Origin: Brevibacillus_C sp046036945
Lineage (GTDB): Bacteria; Bacillota; Bacilli; Brevibacillales; Brevibacillaceae
Length of the DNA stretch: 64,000 nt
Direction: 5' to 3'
Assembly: GCF_046036945.1 (NCBI RefSeq)
Contig: NZ_JBJQOQ010000017.1
Span: forward strand, 1-64,000
Program-made: the position numbers and the translations under genes
Shown: piece after piece, positions 34,060-43,300 of the stretch
Numbering within the stretch: position 1 is the first letter of the stretch
Layout of the letters: each line of letters begins with the position of its first letter
The notes under the pieces: model-generated
What the model was told of the DNA's origin: nothing
The model's input: the letters and a program-made list of their open reading frames with translations, nothing else
Databases searched by the model: none

Positions 34060-35340
34060 TCACATGCCGAGTATGTTGGGCAGCCAAAGGGCCACGGAAG
34101 GAATGTAGGTGACAATAAATAAAGCGACGAGTGAAGCCAGGATAAACGGTATCACGCCGAGGGAGATTTCCTTCAGGCTGATTTTGGCCAGGCCGCAGGC
34201 GGCGTACAAGTCAAGTCCCACAGGAGGCGTCACCAACCCGATCGCCAGATTCATTGTCATCACGACGCCGAAATGAACCGGATCGATCTGGAGCGCGGCC
34301 AGAATCGGCAGGAAAATCGGCAGGAAAATGTAGTAGGCGGAGATCGCGTCGACGAACATCCCCGCGAGCAGCAAGATGACATTGATCATAAACAGCATGG
34401 CGTACTTGCTCTGTACCAGGCCAAGCAGGCTGTCGGCAACGTCTTCAGCGATCCCTTCCACGGTGATCAGCCAGGCGAACACCGAAGCGGAAGCCACGAT
34501 CAGCATGATCATCGCGGTAGTTTTTCCGGATTGGAGCAGGATGCCGCTCAACTCCTTCCACTTGATCGTTCTGTAGATGAAGAGCCCGACGAACAAGCTG
34601 TAAAAAACGGCGACAACGGCTGATTCCGTGGGGGTGAACACCCCGCTGTAAATACCGCCGAGGATGACCACCGGAGCGGCCAAGCCCCAGAGGGCCTCCC
34701 GAAAAGCCTTGCCGATTTCCCTGCCAGTCGCTTTCGGCATCTTGGGAATCTTGTCCCGCTTCGCGATGAAGTAGCTGGTGACCGCGAGCGTGAGGCCCAC
34801 CAAGAGACCGGGGATAATCCCGGCGATAAACAGCTTGCCGATGGAAACCTCCGCCACCACGCCGTACACGACGAAGGCAATGCTCGGCGGGATGATGATC
34901 CCGATGCCCCCGGCAGTCGCCAAGAGGCCGGCCGCCATGTCTTTGCGGTAGCCAGAGTTGGCCATCGCCGGGATCAGGATCGAACCTACCGCCGCCATCG
35001 TCGCCGGTCCGGAACCGGATATCGCCGCAAAAAAACAGGCGGAGACGACGGAGACGATCGCCAGTCCGCCGGTGTAATGGCCAGTCAGCGTCTTTGCCAG
35101 GTTAATCAGCCGTCCCGAGATGCCGGCGCGTTCCATGATAATCCCGGCCAAAAAGAAAAACGGGATGGCCAGCAAAGTAAATTTTGCCGTCGAGGAGTAA
35201 AACAGCGACGGAATCGACTGCATCGGCAAATCGAAGATCAGCATCGTGCTTACGGCCGACAAGCCGAGTGCAATCGCGATCGGCATGTTCAGGAAGAGCA
35301 GGAGAAAAAAAGAGCCGAATAACCATACCTCTGTGCTCAC
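34060..35340 (-). CDS. dctM: TRAP transporter large permease, DctM family
   Basis: 426 residues with about 12 transmembrane segments; DctM signatures include SGSGPATMAAVGSILIPAM and TPPVGLDLYAACGLAKI. Forms the secondary transport unit with the small DctQ protein and takes up carboxylates from the binding protein. GTG start overlaps the dctQ stop. Last gene of a seven-gene catabolic operon. Confidence 0.93.
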   Translation of the reverse strand: MSTEVWLFGSFFLLLFLNMPIAIALGLSAVSTMLIFDLPMQSIPSLFYSSTAKFTLLAIPFFFLAGIIMERAGISGRLINLAKTLTGHYTGGLAIVSVVSACFFAAISGSGPATMAAVGSILIPAMANSGYRKDMAAGLLATAGGIGIIIPPSIAFVVYGVVAEVSIGKLFIAGIIPGLLVGLTLAVTSYFIAKRDKIPKMPKATGREIGKAFREALWGLAAPVVILGGIYSGVFTPTESAVVAVFYSLFVGLFIYRTIKWKELSGILLQSGKTTAMIMLIVASASVFAWLITVEGIAEDVADSLLGLVQSKYAMLFMINVILLLAGMFVDAISAYYIFLPIFLPILAALQIDPVHFGVVMTMNLAIGLVTPPVGLDLYAACGLAKISLKEISLGVIPFILASLVALFIVTYIPSVALWLPNILGM

Positions 35341-35810
35341 TTCTCATCCCCCCCAAGCCGTCTGTATTCCTTCCAGAAGCCTTCCGTAAAGCGAAACAGG
35401 CAGATCAACGCCCCCAGCGGGATCGACGAGCCCATGATCCATTCCGGTATGCCCAAGGCAGAGGTTTTGGCCCCGTATTCGACCTGCTGCATGACCATCT
35501 CTACTCCGTACCACAACAGGATGGCAAAGAACAGCAGCGTGAGCAGGGCGACCAGGCTCAGGATGGTTTTTTTCAACGGAACCGGGACCAGGTCAGTCAG
35601 CAGTGAAAAGCCGAGGTGGCCGTTTTCCCGTGCCAGCAGCGAGGCTCCGATAAAAATGGCATAGACGAATAAATTCGTTGTCAATTCTTCCGTAAACGAG
35701 AGCGAAGCGTGCAAAAAGTAACGCGATATGACGTTGGCGAAGGCGATGACTGCCATCGCCGACAACGCGATGACCAGGACGATTTCTTCCAATCTGTTCA
35801 GCCACTTCAC
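35337..35810 (-). CDS. dctQ: TRAP transporter small permease, DctQ family
   Basis: 157 residues, four transmembrane segments, with the family-typical E-rich loop LSFTEELTTNLFVYAIFIGASLLAREN. Partner of DctM. GTG start with AGGAGGTG upstream; the stop overlaps dctM by four bases. Confidence 0.92.
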   Translation of the reverse strand: MKWLNRLEEIVLVIALSAMAVIAFANVISRYFLHASLSFTEELTTNLFVYAIFIGASLLARENGHLGFSLLTDLVPVPLKKTILSLVALLTLLFFAILLWYGVEMVMQQVEYGAKTSALGIPEWIMGSSIPLGALICLFRFTEGFWKEYRRLGGDEK

Positions 35811-35862
35811 GGGTGTTCACCTCCTGAACAAAGCTGCCCCAGCAAAAGCCGGGGCCGCCAAA

Positions 35863-36900
35863 TTAGTTTGCGCCGCGGAAAGCGTCAATCAAGTCTTTGC
35901 CGATGGTGTCGGTGTACTGATCATAGATCGGCGCAACCTTGTCCTGAAAAGCCTTTACCTGTTCCGGCGTCAGCGTGGTCACCGTTACGCCTTTGGCTTC
36001 CAGTTCCTTTACCATCTGGGCGTTTTCTTCGCGGTTGATCTTGCGCTGGTATTCCATCGCCTCGACAGCGGCTTCTCTCATGATGTCCTGGGTTTCCTTG
36101 TCGAGGGAGTCAAACTTTTTCTTGTTTACCCCAAGTACCAACGGATCGTACGAATAATTCCACAGGGACACGTACTTTTGCACCTCGTACAGCTTGGAGC
36201 TCATGATCACAGGCATCGGATTTTCCTGGCCGTCGATCGTTCCCTGCTGCAGGGCCGTAAAAACCTCGGAGAAGCTCATCGATGTCGGGTCGGCACCGAG
36301 CGCCTTGTACAGATCGATGTACATCTTCATGTTGGGCACGCGAATTTTCATGCCTGCCATGTCATCCGGACTGGTGATCGGCCGTTTGCTGTTGGTGATC
36401 TGCCGAAATCCGTTTTCGCCGAAAGCGAGCGGCTCTACGCCTTTTTCCCGCAGCAGCTCGGACAGCTTTTCCCCTCCGGTGCCTGCCAGCGCTTTGTCGG
36501 CAACGCTTTCATCAGTGAACAGCCAAGGCATGCTGATCACGGAAAACTTCTCGTCCAGACCGGAGTAGATAATCGTGGAGTGAAGCGATGCATCGGTGGA
36601 ACCGTTTTGCAAAAGCTCGATGCCCTTCGGCTGGTTGCCGTTGGACAGCTGTTCGTTGGCGTAGATCTTAATCTCCACCCGCCCGTTCGTCTTTTCCTTT
36701 ACCTTGTCCGCCCACATCTGTGCGCCCTTGTACCAGGTAGAGGTTTCGCTGGTGGTCACGCTCATCTTCAGTTTGATTTTTTCGTCCTTGGCGCCGGACG
36801 ACTCACCGCCGGAGGCCTGTTCGGATTTTCCTCCGCCGCAGCCGGCGATCAGCGCCGCGCTCAAGACAAATGCGGCCAATGCGTTCCAATGTTTTTTCAC
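35863..36900 (-). CDS. dctP: TRAP transporter solute-binding lipoprotein, DctP family
   Basis: About 345 residues. Lipobox SAALIAGCGGG; DctP fold with MAGMKIRVPNMKMYIDLYKALGADPTSMSFSEVFTALQQGTIDGQENP, where the Arg of KIRVP normally binds the ligand carboxylate. Start: GTG 36900, ten bases after GAGGGGG. Placed after acyl-CoA ligase and thiolase genes, which suggests the imported acid is activated with CoA and cleaved; identity unknown. Confidence 0.92.
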   Translation of the reverse strand: MKKHWNALAAFVLSAALIAGCGGGKSEQASGGESSGAKDEKIKLKMSVTTSETSTWYKGAQMWADKVKEKTNGRVEIKIYANEQLSNGNQPKGIELLQNGSTDASLHSTIIYSGLDEKFSVISMPWLFTDESVADKALAGTGGEKLSELLREKGVEPLAFGENGFRQITNSKRPITSPDDMAGMKIRVPNMKMYIDLYKALGADPTSMSFSEVFTALQQGTIDGQENPMPVIMSSKLYEVQKYVSLWNYSYDPLVLGVNKKKFDSLDKETQDIMREAAVEAMEYQRKINREENAQMVKELEAKGVTVTTLTPEQVKAFQDKVAPIYDQYTDTIGKDLIDAFRGAN

Positions 36901-36969
36901 TTTTATGAGTCCCCCTCGTCTCTTCCATTCAAATGAATATCTGTTTTTCACTGCAGTGACAAACACGCC

Positions 36970-37287
36970 TCACTGTCCCGCCGGGTCAAACCAGTAAACG
37001 GATTCATCCACCCGGCTGCATTCTACCCTTTGCCCGATGCGGGGCGTACCGCCAGTCAAGCGGCCCGTCACCCGTAACCCCTGGTCCAGATCAACCAGGA
37101 CGATATGGTAAGGCGCCTGATCGGCAAACTTCTCCGGTGCGATGTGGATCGTGGTGTAGGAATAGACCGTGCCGCTCCCGCTGGCTGGTTTTAGCGTCAG
37201 GCGATCATGCCGGCAGACGGGACAGATGTACTTGGGCGGGATAAAGGCTGCGCTGCACTTTTCGCAGGACAACACGGAAATGTTCAT
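36970..37287 (-). CDS. Zn-ribbon and OB-fold protein, thiolase partner (DUF35/ChsH2-like)
   Basis: 105 residues. Rubredoxin-like zinc ribbon with CEKC (residues 8-11) and CPVC (22-25), then an OB-fold domain (SGTVYSYTTIHIAPEKFADQAPYHIVLVDLDQGLRVTGRLTG). Such proteins form complexes with SCP-x-type thiolases. Start: ATG 37287, with GGGAGGG upstream; overlaps the thiolase stop by four bases, so the two are coupled. Confidence 0.9.
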   Translation of the reverse strand: MNISVLSCEKCSAAFIPPKYICPVCRHDRLTLKPASGSGTVYSYTTIHIAPEKFADQAPYHIVLVDLDQGLRVTGRLTGGTPRIGQRVECSRVDESVYWFDPAGQ

Positions 37288-38426
37288 GCCAGCCCTCCCT
37301 TCCCGGCAAAGATGTGAACGGTTGCAAAAGCGCCCGTTCCGCCGAGGTTTTGCGCCAGACCGATTCGGGCCCGCTCCACCTGGTTGGGGGCGCTGCCCCG
37401 CAATTGGCTGACGATTTGCACGATTTGCGACAGCCCGGTGGCGCCGATCGGATGCCCGCGCGACAGCAGGCCGCCGCTCGTGTTGACCGGCACTTTTCCG
37501 CCGTGGCCGGTCAAGCCCTGCTCCACCGCCTGCCAGCCGGTGCCCTTGGCGCAAAAGCCGAGCGCTTCCGTCGCCAGTATCTCCGTCATCGAGAAGCAGT
37601 CGTGAATTTCCACCACATCCACGTCTTCTGGCCCAAGTCCGGCCTGCTCGTACGCCTGCCGCCCCGCTTCCTCGATCGCTCCGATGCGCAGCAGGTCGGG
37701 AATCTCCTGCATCAGCGGCGGACCGGAGGCCTGGGCGGAAGCCAGCACGTTTATGCCCTTGTCACCCGCGGTGATGACGACGGCAGCGGCTCCGTCGGAG
37801 ATCGGCGAACAGTCGAACAGCCCCAAGGGATCGGTCACCATCCGCGCCTGCATGATCTCGTCGAGCGAAGCTGGCTTGCGGAACTGGGCCTTCGGATTGT
37901 TCACGGCGTAATTCCGGTTTTTTTGCGCCACCATGGCCAGATGCTTTTTCTCCGCTCCGGTTTCGTACATGTAGCGGTTGGCCACAACGCCGAAAAATCC
38001 GGGAAACGTCAGGCCCGATACGCCTTCGTTGGAATCGTTGTCCATCGCGGCGTTGATTGCATGGGTCACCTGGCTGGTGGCGGCATGGGTCATTTTTTCT
38101 ACGCCGACGACCAGCACCGTATCGTAGAGACCGGCAGCCACCATGTGGTAAGCTTGGCGAAAGGCGATGCCGCCCGAAGCGCAGGCCCCCTCCATTTTGG
38201 CCGCCGGGACCGGCCCGAGACCAAGCTCACTCACCAGCATCGACCCGAGGATTTCCTGTCCGGCAAGCTGGCCGCCCATGAAGTTGCCGACGTAGACGGC
38301 GTCGATCTTCGGCTGTCCGGCATCAGCGAGCGCATCCCGGCAAGCGGCGACCGCCAGCGATTTGACCGAAGTCTCGTGCTTGCCGAACGGCGTCATGCCT
38401 ACTCCTGTCACTGAAACCGTTCTCAT
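37284..38426 (-). CDS. Thiolase family protein (SCP-x-type)
   Basis: 380 residues. Nucleophilic Cys in MEGACASGGIAFRQA, His in GGLLSRGHPIGATGLSQ, second HD motif VVEIHDCFSMTEI. This is the branch of thiolases that pairs with a DUF35 protein and acts on branched, sterol-like or modified beta-ketoacyl-CoA rather than simple acetoacetyl-CoA. ATG shares one base with the acyl-CoA ligase stop. Likely cleaves the CoA ester made by that ligase. Confidence 0.9.
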   Translation of the reverse strand: MRTVSVTGVGMTPFGKHETSVKSLAVAACRDALADAGQPKIDAVYVGNFMGGQLAGQEILGSMLVSELGLGPVPAAKMEGACASGGIAFRQAYHMVAAGLYDTVLVVGVEKMTHAATSQVTHAINAAMDNDSNEGVSGLTFPGFFGVVANRYMYETGAEKKHLAMVAQKNRNYAVNNPKAQFRKPASLDEIMQARMVTDPLGLFDCSPISDGAAAVVITAGDKGINVLASAQASGPPLMQEIPDLLRIGAIEEAGRQAYEQAGLGPEDVDVVEIHDCFSMTEILATEALGFCAKGTGWQAVEQGLTGHGGKVPVNTSGGLLSRGHPIGATGLSQIVQIVSQLRGSAPNQVERARIGLAQNLGGTGAFATVHIFAGKGGLA

Positions 38427-39904
38427 CAGGCATTCCTCCCGTACGCTTCGCGAATCTCCTTGCGCAAGATCTTGCCGTACGTGCTTTTTGGCAAGGAGTC
38501 CACGATGTGAATTCGCTGCGGCTTCTTAAAGCTGGCCAGATGGCTTTTGCACAATTCGATCAATTCCTGTTCCTCTACGGCTTGTCCATCGCGAAGGACG
38601 ACGTGGGCGCAGACGGTTTCGCCCCACTTTTCGTCTGGAACGCCGAACACACAGGTTTCTTTGACCGCGGGGTGAAGATTCAACACCTCTTCCACTTCCC
38701 GGGGATAGATATTGGCACCGCCGCTGATGATCACGTCTTTTTTCCTGTCGACGATGTGCAGGTACCCTGCCTCGTCCACCCAGCCCAGGTCGCCGGTGTG
38801 CAGCCAGCCGTCTTTCAGCGTCTCGGCTGTCGCCTCCGGATTGTTCCAGTACCCTTGCATGACCAGCGAGCCCCGGCAGACAATCTCGCCCACCTGACCG
38901 GCCGGAACCTCGCTCCCTTCGTCGTCGACGATTCTCAGCTCGACAAACGAACCGGCGGCGCCGCAGGAAGCCGGACGGTGCTGCAGCTCGTGGCGAGGCA
39001 TGACCGTGATCGTCATCGGCGCCTCCACCTGGCCGTAGGTCTCGACGATCTTGGGACCGAGCAGCTCCAGGGCCAGCTTGACCTTCTCCGCCGCCATCGG
39101 CGCTCCTGCCATATTGATCGTCCTGAGCGAACGCAGGTCCCGCCGGGCGAAGCTCTTGTCGTGGATCATCAGGTTGACCATCGTCGGCACCAGAAAGACC
39201 GTGGTGATCCGCTCGGTTTCGATCGCCTCCAAAAACTGCTCCGGTTCGAACTTGTTGAACACCACTTGCTTTAGTCCCAAAAGAAGGGCGCACTGTGCCA
39301 GGAAGTTGCTCCCGTGGGTCAGCGGGGCGACGTGGCCGATGACGTCGTCGTGCGTCAGATTGCACGCCATCGCCAGGGACAAGGCGCCGGAAATGAAGTT
39401 TCGGTGAGACAGCATCACGCCTTTTGGCCTGCCCGTCGTACCGGATGTGTACATGATGGCGTACAGGTCATCCTCGTCAACGGCCGTGTCCGGCTCTGCG
39501 CTTTCGGAAGCGGCAAGCCAGCTCTCGTATGCTCCGCCTACCGTTACCCTGGGAAGCGGTCCCGCTACGTTTTGCATCAGGTGCTCCTCCCCGATCAACA
39601 GGCTTGCCCCCGAGTGTTCCAGGATGTACTCGTGCTCCTTAGCGTGCAGCCGGTAGTTGAGCGGAACCTTGACAAGCCCGGCCAGCGCGATCGCGATGTC
39701 CAGCTCTACGTGTTCGATGCGGTTGGACATCAGGATCGCAACCCGGTCTCCTTTTTTCAGTCCCTTGTCATGCAGTGCTTTTGCCAGGCGAAAAGAGCGG
39801 TCCCGCAGTTCGGCGTAGGTAAAGCAGCGCTCCCCTTCCGCAACGGCAGTCTGAGCAGAAAACTGTCTGCATGTTTTTTTGGCAATACTCCCTAATGTTT
39901 CCAA
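38426..39904 (-). CDS. Acyl-CoA synthetase, AMP-forming
   Basis: 492 residues. ANL superfamily: P-loop-like IMYTSGTTGRPKGVMLSH, GAPMAAEKVKLALELLGPKIVETYGQVEA, YLHIVDRKKDVIISGGANIYP and the catalytic Lys in PKSTYGKILRKE. Activates a carboxylic acid to its CoA ester. Start: TTG 39904 with GGGAGGG upstream, which overlaps the previous gene's stop. First catabolic enzyme of the operon that ends with the TRAP importer. Confidence 0.9.
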   Translation of the reverse strand: METLGSIAKKTCRQFSAQTAVAEGERCFTYAELRDRSFRLAKALHDKGLKKGDRVAILMSNRIEHVELDIAIALAGLVKVPLNYRLHAKEHEYILEHSGASLLIGEEHLMQNVAGPLPRVTVGGAYESWLAASESAEPDTAVDEDDLYAIMYTSGTTGRPKGVMLSHRNFISGALSLAMACNLTHDDVIGHVAPLTHGSNFLAQCALLLGLKQVVFNKFEPEQFLEAIETERITTVFLVPTMVNLMIHDKSFARRDLRSLRTINMAGAPMAAEKVKLALELLGPKIVETYGQVEAPMTITVMPRHELQHRPASCGAAGSFVELRIVDDEGSEVPAGQVGEIVCRGSLVMQGYWNNPEATAETLKDGWLHTGDLGWVDEAGYLHIVDRKKDVIISGGANIYPREVEEVLNLHPAVKETCVFGVPDEKWGETVCAHVVLRDGQAVEEQELIELCKSHLASFKKPQRIHIVDSLPKSTYGKILRKEIREAYGRNA

Positions 39905-39907
39905 CCA

Positions 39908-40387
39908 CTACCCTCCCTGCTTAAAGGTGATGACGGAAAATCCCAGCTCCGGATGGAAGGAGCGAACCGCTTCGACAGAATTCCCTACCTTGATCGTAAA
40001 TTCGACGGTAATCAGCACCGGATTTTTCCCGGGCAACACGTGGCCGCCAAAAACCTGTCCCTGCTTGTTTACAAATAAACCATGCAGGTGCATGTCGATC
40101 GCCTGCTCATCGTTCCGGCATAGAAAGCCTGTCGCATTGAGAATCTCAATCGGCCCGTCTACCGTGACCGGATCGCTGTAACCCGGCCGCCCATCCGGCC
40201 CGTCCACACCGTACACGTACGTGGCCCTGCCAAGCGAGCCGATGCCGGTCAGCATGCCGGACGCGACATCGTACTTGGCGTATTCGGCGATGATGCCCTC
40301 CATCAAGTCGGTGCCCGCGGTCAGGGAGCCAAAGATAACGCCGTTCTCCCGATCGTAAACGGAATGATTCGTTCGCTTGTTCCCCAC
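39908..40387 (-). CDS. PPC-domain (DUF296) protein
   Basis: About 159 residues, one PPC domain: GMLTGIGSLGRATYVYG, then IDMHLHGLFVNKQGQVFGGHVLPGKNPVLITVE, with the three histidines seen in prokaryotic members that bind metal. Bacterial PPC proteins have no settled function; here it leads the acyl-CoA ligase/thiolase/TRAP operon, so an enzymatic or regulatory role in that pathway is possible. Start: GTG 40387, five bases after GGAGG; the frame is open further upstream. Confidence 0.8.
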   Translation of the reverse strand: MGNKRTNHSVYDRENGVIFGSLTAGTDLMEGIIAEYAKYDVASGMLTGIGSLGRATYVYGVDGPDGRPGYSDPVTVDGPIEILNATGFLCRNDEQAIDMHLHGLFVNKQGQVFGGHVLPGKNPVLITVEFTIKVGNSVEAVRSFHPELGFSVITFKQGG

Positions 40388-40456
40388 ACGCCCCTCCACT
40401 ATTTCGCAATATTTTTCATTTTTCAACAAAATAATAACACAAATATTTCATCGATA

Positions 40457-40486
40457 TACATAGTTCTGAATAAATTTAGTAGTCAA
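40457..40486 (-). promoter_or_regulatory. Possible sigma-A promoter of the PPC-ligase-thiolase-TRAP operon
   Basis: On the minus strand TTGACT (40481-40486), 18 bases, TATGTA (40457-40462), about 70 bases before the GTG at 40387. The -10 is weak, so the assignment is tentative. Confidence 0.4.
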
Positions 40487-40533
40487 TTATTTTTAATCAA
40501 GGCAGCAGCAGATGCCGCCGGTATCACCAATGA

Positions 40534-41088
40534 TCACTCCATCGCATTCGCCAAGTCGACGAGCTTGTTGATCGTCTTCCAGTTGCGTACAGTCACGGGA
40601 ACGCCCAGCTTCCCCAGGTTGGCCGCGAGCTTGGAATCCCGCACGCTGTGGCGGAATAAGAGGAACAGATCTCTGCCTATTAGCTGATACTTGTCGTTTT
40701 CACTTCTGTAGGCTTCCAGCCGTTCGATCCCTTCCGGTGCAGGCTCCCCCAGCAGCAAGGCGACGTACAAGCTTTCCCCTGCGAAAGATGCTTCCGCTTC
40801 GGAAACCTCTTCCTCCGTGAACGGGCAGCTTGCGGCCATTCTGCTTAATTCCTCAGCCGTCCGCAGTATGACTGAAATCGAGAAGCCAAACTCCTTTTCA
40901 AACTCCTGCTCGATTCGCTTGCGCAGCGACTCCTCATCGTCATTCGACTCGAACAGCACATTTCCGCTCTGGATGTACGTCTGTACCCGACCTAGTCCCA
41001 TCGCTTCAAACACGCGCTTTAGTTCAGCCATCTTTACTTTGTTTTTTCCGCCTACGTTAATGCCTCTTAGAAGCGTAATATAGATCAT
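40534..41088 (-). CDS. DUF1697 family protein
   Basis: 184 residues. Starts MIYITLLRGINVGGKNKVKMAELKRVFEAMGL and continues VQTYIQSGNVLFES, the hallmark of DUF1697, a widespread cytosolic family of unknown function. Start: ATG 41088, preceded by GGGGCGGAAG; a GTG at 41100 is the alternative. Monocistronic. Confidence 0.88.
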   Translation of the reverse strand: MIYITLLRGINVGGKNKVKMAELKRVFEAMGLGRVQTYIQSGNVLFESNDDEESLRKRIEQEFEKEFGFSISVILRTAEELSRMAASCPFTEEEVSEAEASFAGESLYVALLLGEPAPEGIERLEAYRSENDKYQLIGRDLFLLFRHSVRDSKLAANLGKLGVPVTVRNWKTINKLVDLANAME

Positions 41089-41288
41089 CTTCCGCCCCAC
41101 CGCTTTCTATGAAAATAATTAATTTTTGATTAAAGCCTTCACGAGACCGGAAATGGGCTCATGTCCGGCCGTTCAATGTTCACTATACACTTTTTAAAGC
41201 GAAGCACACCAGTTTGATTATTTCATCTAACTATAATATTCTTACCATATATAAGTAAATATTTGGGAAAAAGGGGGGTGGGCTTAAA

Positions 41289-42524
41289 GTGATAAAATGG
41301 AGCAGGTTCGCGCTTTTCGTGCTGGTTGTTGCTGTTTTGTTTGGATTGGTGATCACAACCGTATCGCCTTTATCGAAAAATATCGTTCTAGGACTAGATC
41401 TTCGAGGAGGCTTTGAAATTTTATACAAGGTAGAGCCGCTTGAGTCGACCGAACAAGTGACAACCGACCTGTTGAAGGCAACTGCCGGGATGGTAGAGAA
41501 GCGCGTGAACATCGGCGGGGTGCAGGAGCCGGAAGTTACGATAGAAAAGCCCGATCGGCTGCGCGTCAAGCTGGCCGGTGTAAGCGATCAAGAAAAAATT
41601 CGCAGTCTCATCGGCAAGCCTGCTGTCCTCACCTTCCGGGATGATCAAGGCAGCGTGGTATTAAGAGGGAGCGACCTTGCGCCGGGCGGAGCAAGCGTCG
41701 GGTATGACGATTTGAAACGTCCGATTATTCTTTTGAAATTTGCCAACCCGGATAAGTTTACGAATGTTACGAGGGAACATTTAGGGAGACAAATCGCGAT
41801 TTTTCTCGATGAGCAAATGCTTACGAATCCGGTTATTACTGAAGTGATTTCGAGTGGAAGCGCCCGAATCACTGGTCAACGCACTGTTCAAGAAGCACAG
41901 GAACAGGTCGACATTCTAAATTCAGGGGCGCTGCCGTCCAAACTGGTGGAACTGTCGGCCAACGCTGTCGGTGCCTCTCTCGGGGCGATGGCACTACAGA
42001 AGACCATCTTTGCCGGATATATCGGCGGCATTATCATCTTCCTGTTCATGCTGCTCGTTTACCGCGTACCGGGAATGATCGCCAACATCACCTTAATCGG
42101 CTTTGCTTATTTCTGCCTGCTCGTGCTGGATTGGATGAACGCTACGCTAACGCTGCCAGGTATCGCCGGGTTTATTCTGTCCGTCGGAATGGCGGTGGAC
42201 GCCAACATCATCACCTATGAACGCATCCAGGAAGAGATTATGAGCGGAAAAACGATTCTGTCTGCCTTCCGCGCCGGCCAGAGACGCTCCTTTATCACGA
42301 TCATCGATTCCCATGTGACGACGATCATCGCCGCCCTTGTGCTGCTGTACGTCGGGACAAGCTCGATTCAAGGCTTTGCCACCATCCTGATCATGACGCT
42401 CATCATCAGTCTGATTACCAACGTTTTTGGATCCCGCTTCCTGCTTTGGCTGCTGATCAAGGCAAACCTGTTTCAAAAGCCTATCTGGTACGGGGTGAAG
42501 AAGGCTGATATACATAAACTTTAA
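41289..42524 (+). CDS. secD: Protein translocase subunit SecD, without SecF
   Basis: 411 residues. N-terminal transmembrane segment, LGLDLRGGFEILYKVEP (motif D1), a P1 periplasmic domain, and five C-terminal membrane segments with GMAVDANIITYERIQEEI (motif D5). Assists Sec-dependent export using proton motive force. Many Bacilli have one fused SecDF of about 740 residues; here only SecD is present and a terminator follows, so no secF partner is adjacent. It is shorter than E. coli SecD (615). GTG start with AAGGGGGGTGG upstream. Confidence 0.9.
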   Translation: MIKWSRFALFVLVVAVLFGLVITTVSPLSKNIVLGLDLRGGFEILYKVEPLESTEQVTTDLLKATAGMVEKRVNIGGVQEPEVTIEKPDRLRVKLAGVSDQEKIRSLIGKPAVLTFRDDQGSVVLRGSDLAPGGASVGYDDLKRPIILLKFANPDKFTNVTREHLGRQIAIFLDEQMLTNPVITEVISSGSARITGQRTVQEAQEQVDILNSGALPSKLVELSANAVGASLGAMALQKTIFAGYIGGIIIFLFMLLVYRVPGMIANITLIGFAYFCLLVLDWMNATLTLPGIAGFILSVGMAVDANIITYERIQEEIMSGKTILSAFRAGQRRSFITIIDSHVTTIIAALVLLYVGTSSIQGFATILIMTLIISLITNVFGSRFLLWLLIKANLFQKPIWYGVKKADIHKL

Positions 42525-42572
42525 CAAAAAAAGCTGTCCGGCGGCTGATCCTGCCGCATGAGACAGCTTTAT
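42524..42572. terminator. Bidirectional terminator between secD and the Liv operon
   Basis: AAAGCTGTC-CGGCgg...CTGCCG-GACAGCTTT. The minus strand has seven T after the stem and so best terminates the Liv operon; the plus strand has a weaker T-tract for secD. Confidence 0.8.
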
Positions 42573-42589
42573 CCCGGCACGCAGTCAAA

Positions 42590-43300
42590 TTACGCGCCGA
42601 GATAGGTTTGGACGATCTTCTCATCGTGTAATAGCTCGCTCGAAGCGCCTGTGATTTCCACCGCACCCGATGAGAGCACATAAGCCCTGTCCGAGATGGA
42701 TAGCGCCGCTTTGGCCAGTTGTTCGACCAACAGGATCGTCTTGCCCTCGGTGCGCAGCTGTGCTACCGTATCCAGGATCAGCTTGACGAACAGCGGCGAA
42801 AGGCCCATCGACGGTTCATCGAGCACGATAAACTCCGGGTCGGCCATCAGCGCCCGGGAGAGGGCCAGCATCTGCTGCTCGCCGCCGGAGAGCGTCCCCG
42901 CCTGCTGCTTCCTGCGCTCTTTCAGCCGGGGGAAGCGGGTGTACTCGCGTTCGATCCACTCTTTTACGAGAGCCGGATTTTTTTTGATCTTGGTGTATGC
43001 CCCCAGGATCAAATTTTCTTCCACGGTTTGATCGCCGAATATCTGCCTCCCCTGCGGCACGTGGCCAATCCGTTTTTTCATGATGTCATGGGCCTGGATG
43101 CCATTCAGCAATTCTCCCTTGTACCTGACCTCGCCTGAACTGATCTTGACCAGTCCGGTGATCGCCCGCAGCAGCGTCGTTTTGCCCGCTCCGTTGCGGC
43201 CGATCAGGGCCACGATCTCACCTTCGTCGATGTGCAGATTGACGCCGCGAAGCGCTTGTGCCCTGCCGTAACGGACGTACAGTTCATTCACCGACAACAA
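42590..43300 (-). CDS. livF: Branched-chain-type ABC transporter ATP-binding protein, LivF
   Basis: 236 residues. Walker A GRNGAGKTTLL, signature LSGGEQQMLALSRAL, Walker B FIVLDEPSMGLSP. LivF-type ATPase of HAAT transporters. Its start overlaps the end of the fused livM-livG gene by 17 bases. Last gene of the Liv operon. Confidence 0.93.
   Translation of the reverse strand: MLSVNELYVRYGRAQALRGVNLHIDEGEIVALIGRNGAGKTTLLRAITGLVKISSGEVRYKGELLNGIQAHDIMKKRIGHVPQGRQIFGDQTVEENLILGAYTKIKKNPALVKEWIEREYTRFPRLKERRKQQAGTLSGGEQQMLALSRALMADPEFIVLDEPSMGLSPLFVKLILDTVAQLRTEGKTILLVEQLAKAALSISDRAYVLSSGAVEITGASSELLHDEKIVQTYLGA

Noticed and set aside
35728..36936. 402-codon plus-strand frame
   Set aside because: Antisense to dctP and dctQ; no start signal and no protein-family features.
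37288..37554. N-terminal extension of the Zn-ribbon protein gene
   Set aside because: It overlaps the thiolase gene in another frame and is Arg-rich; the ATG at 37287 has a proper ribosome binding site.
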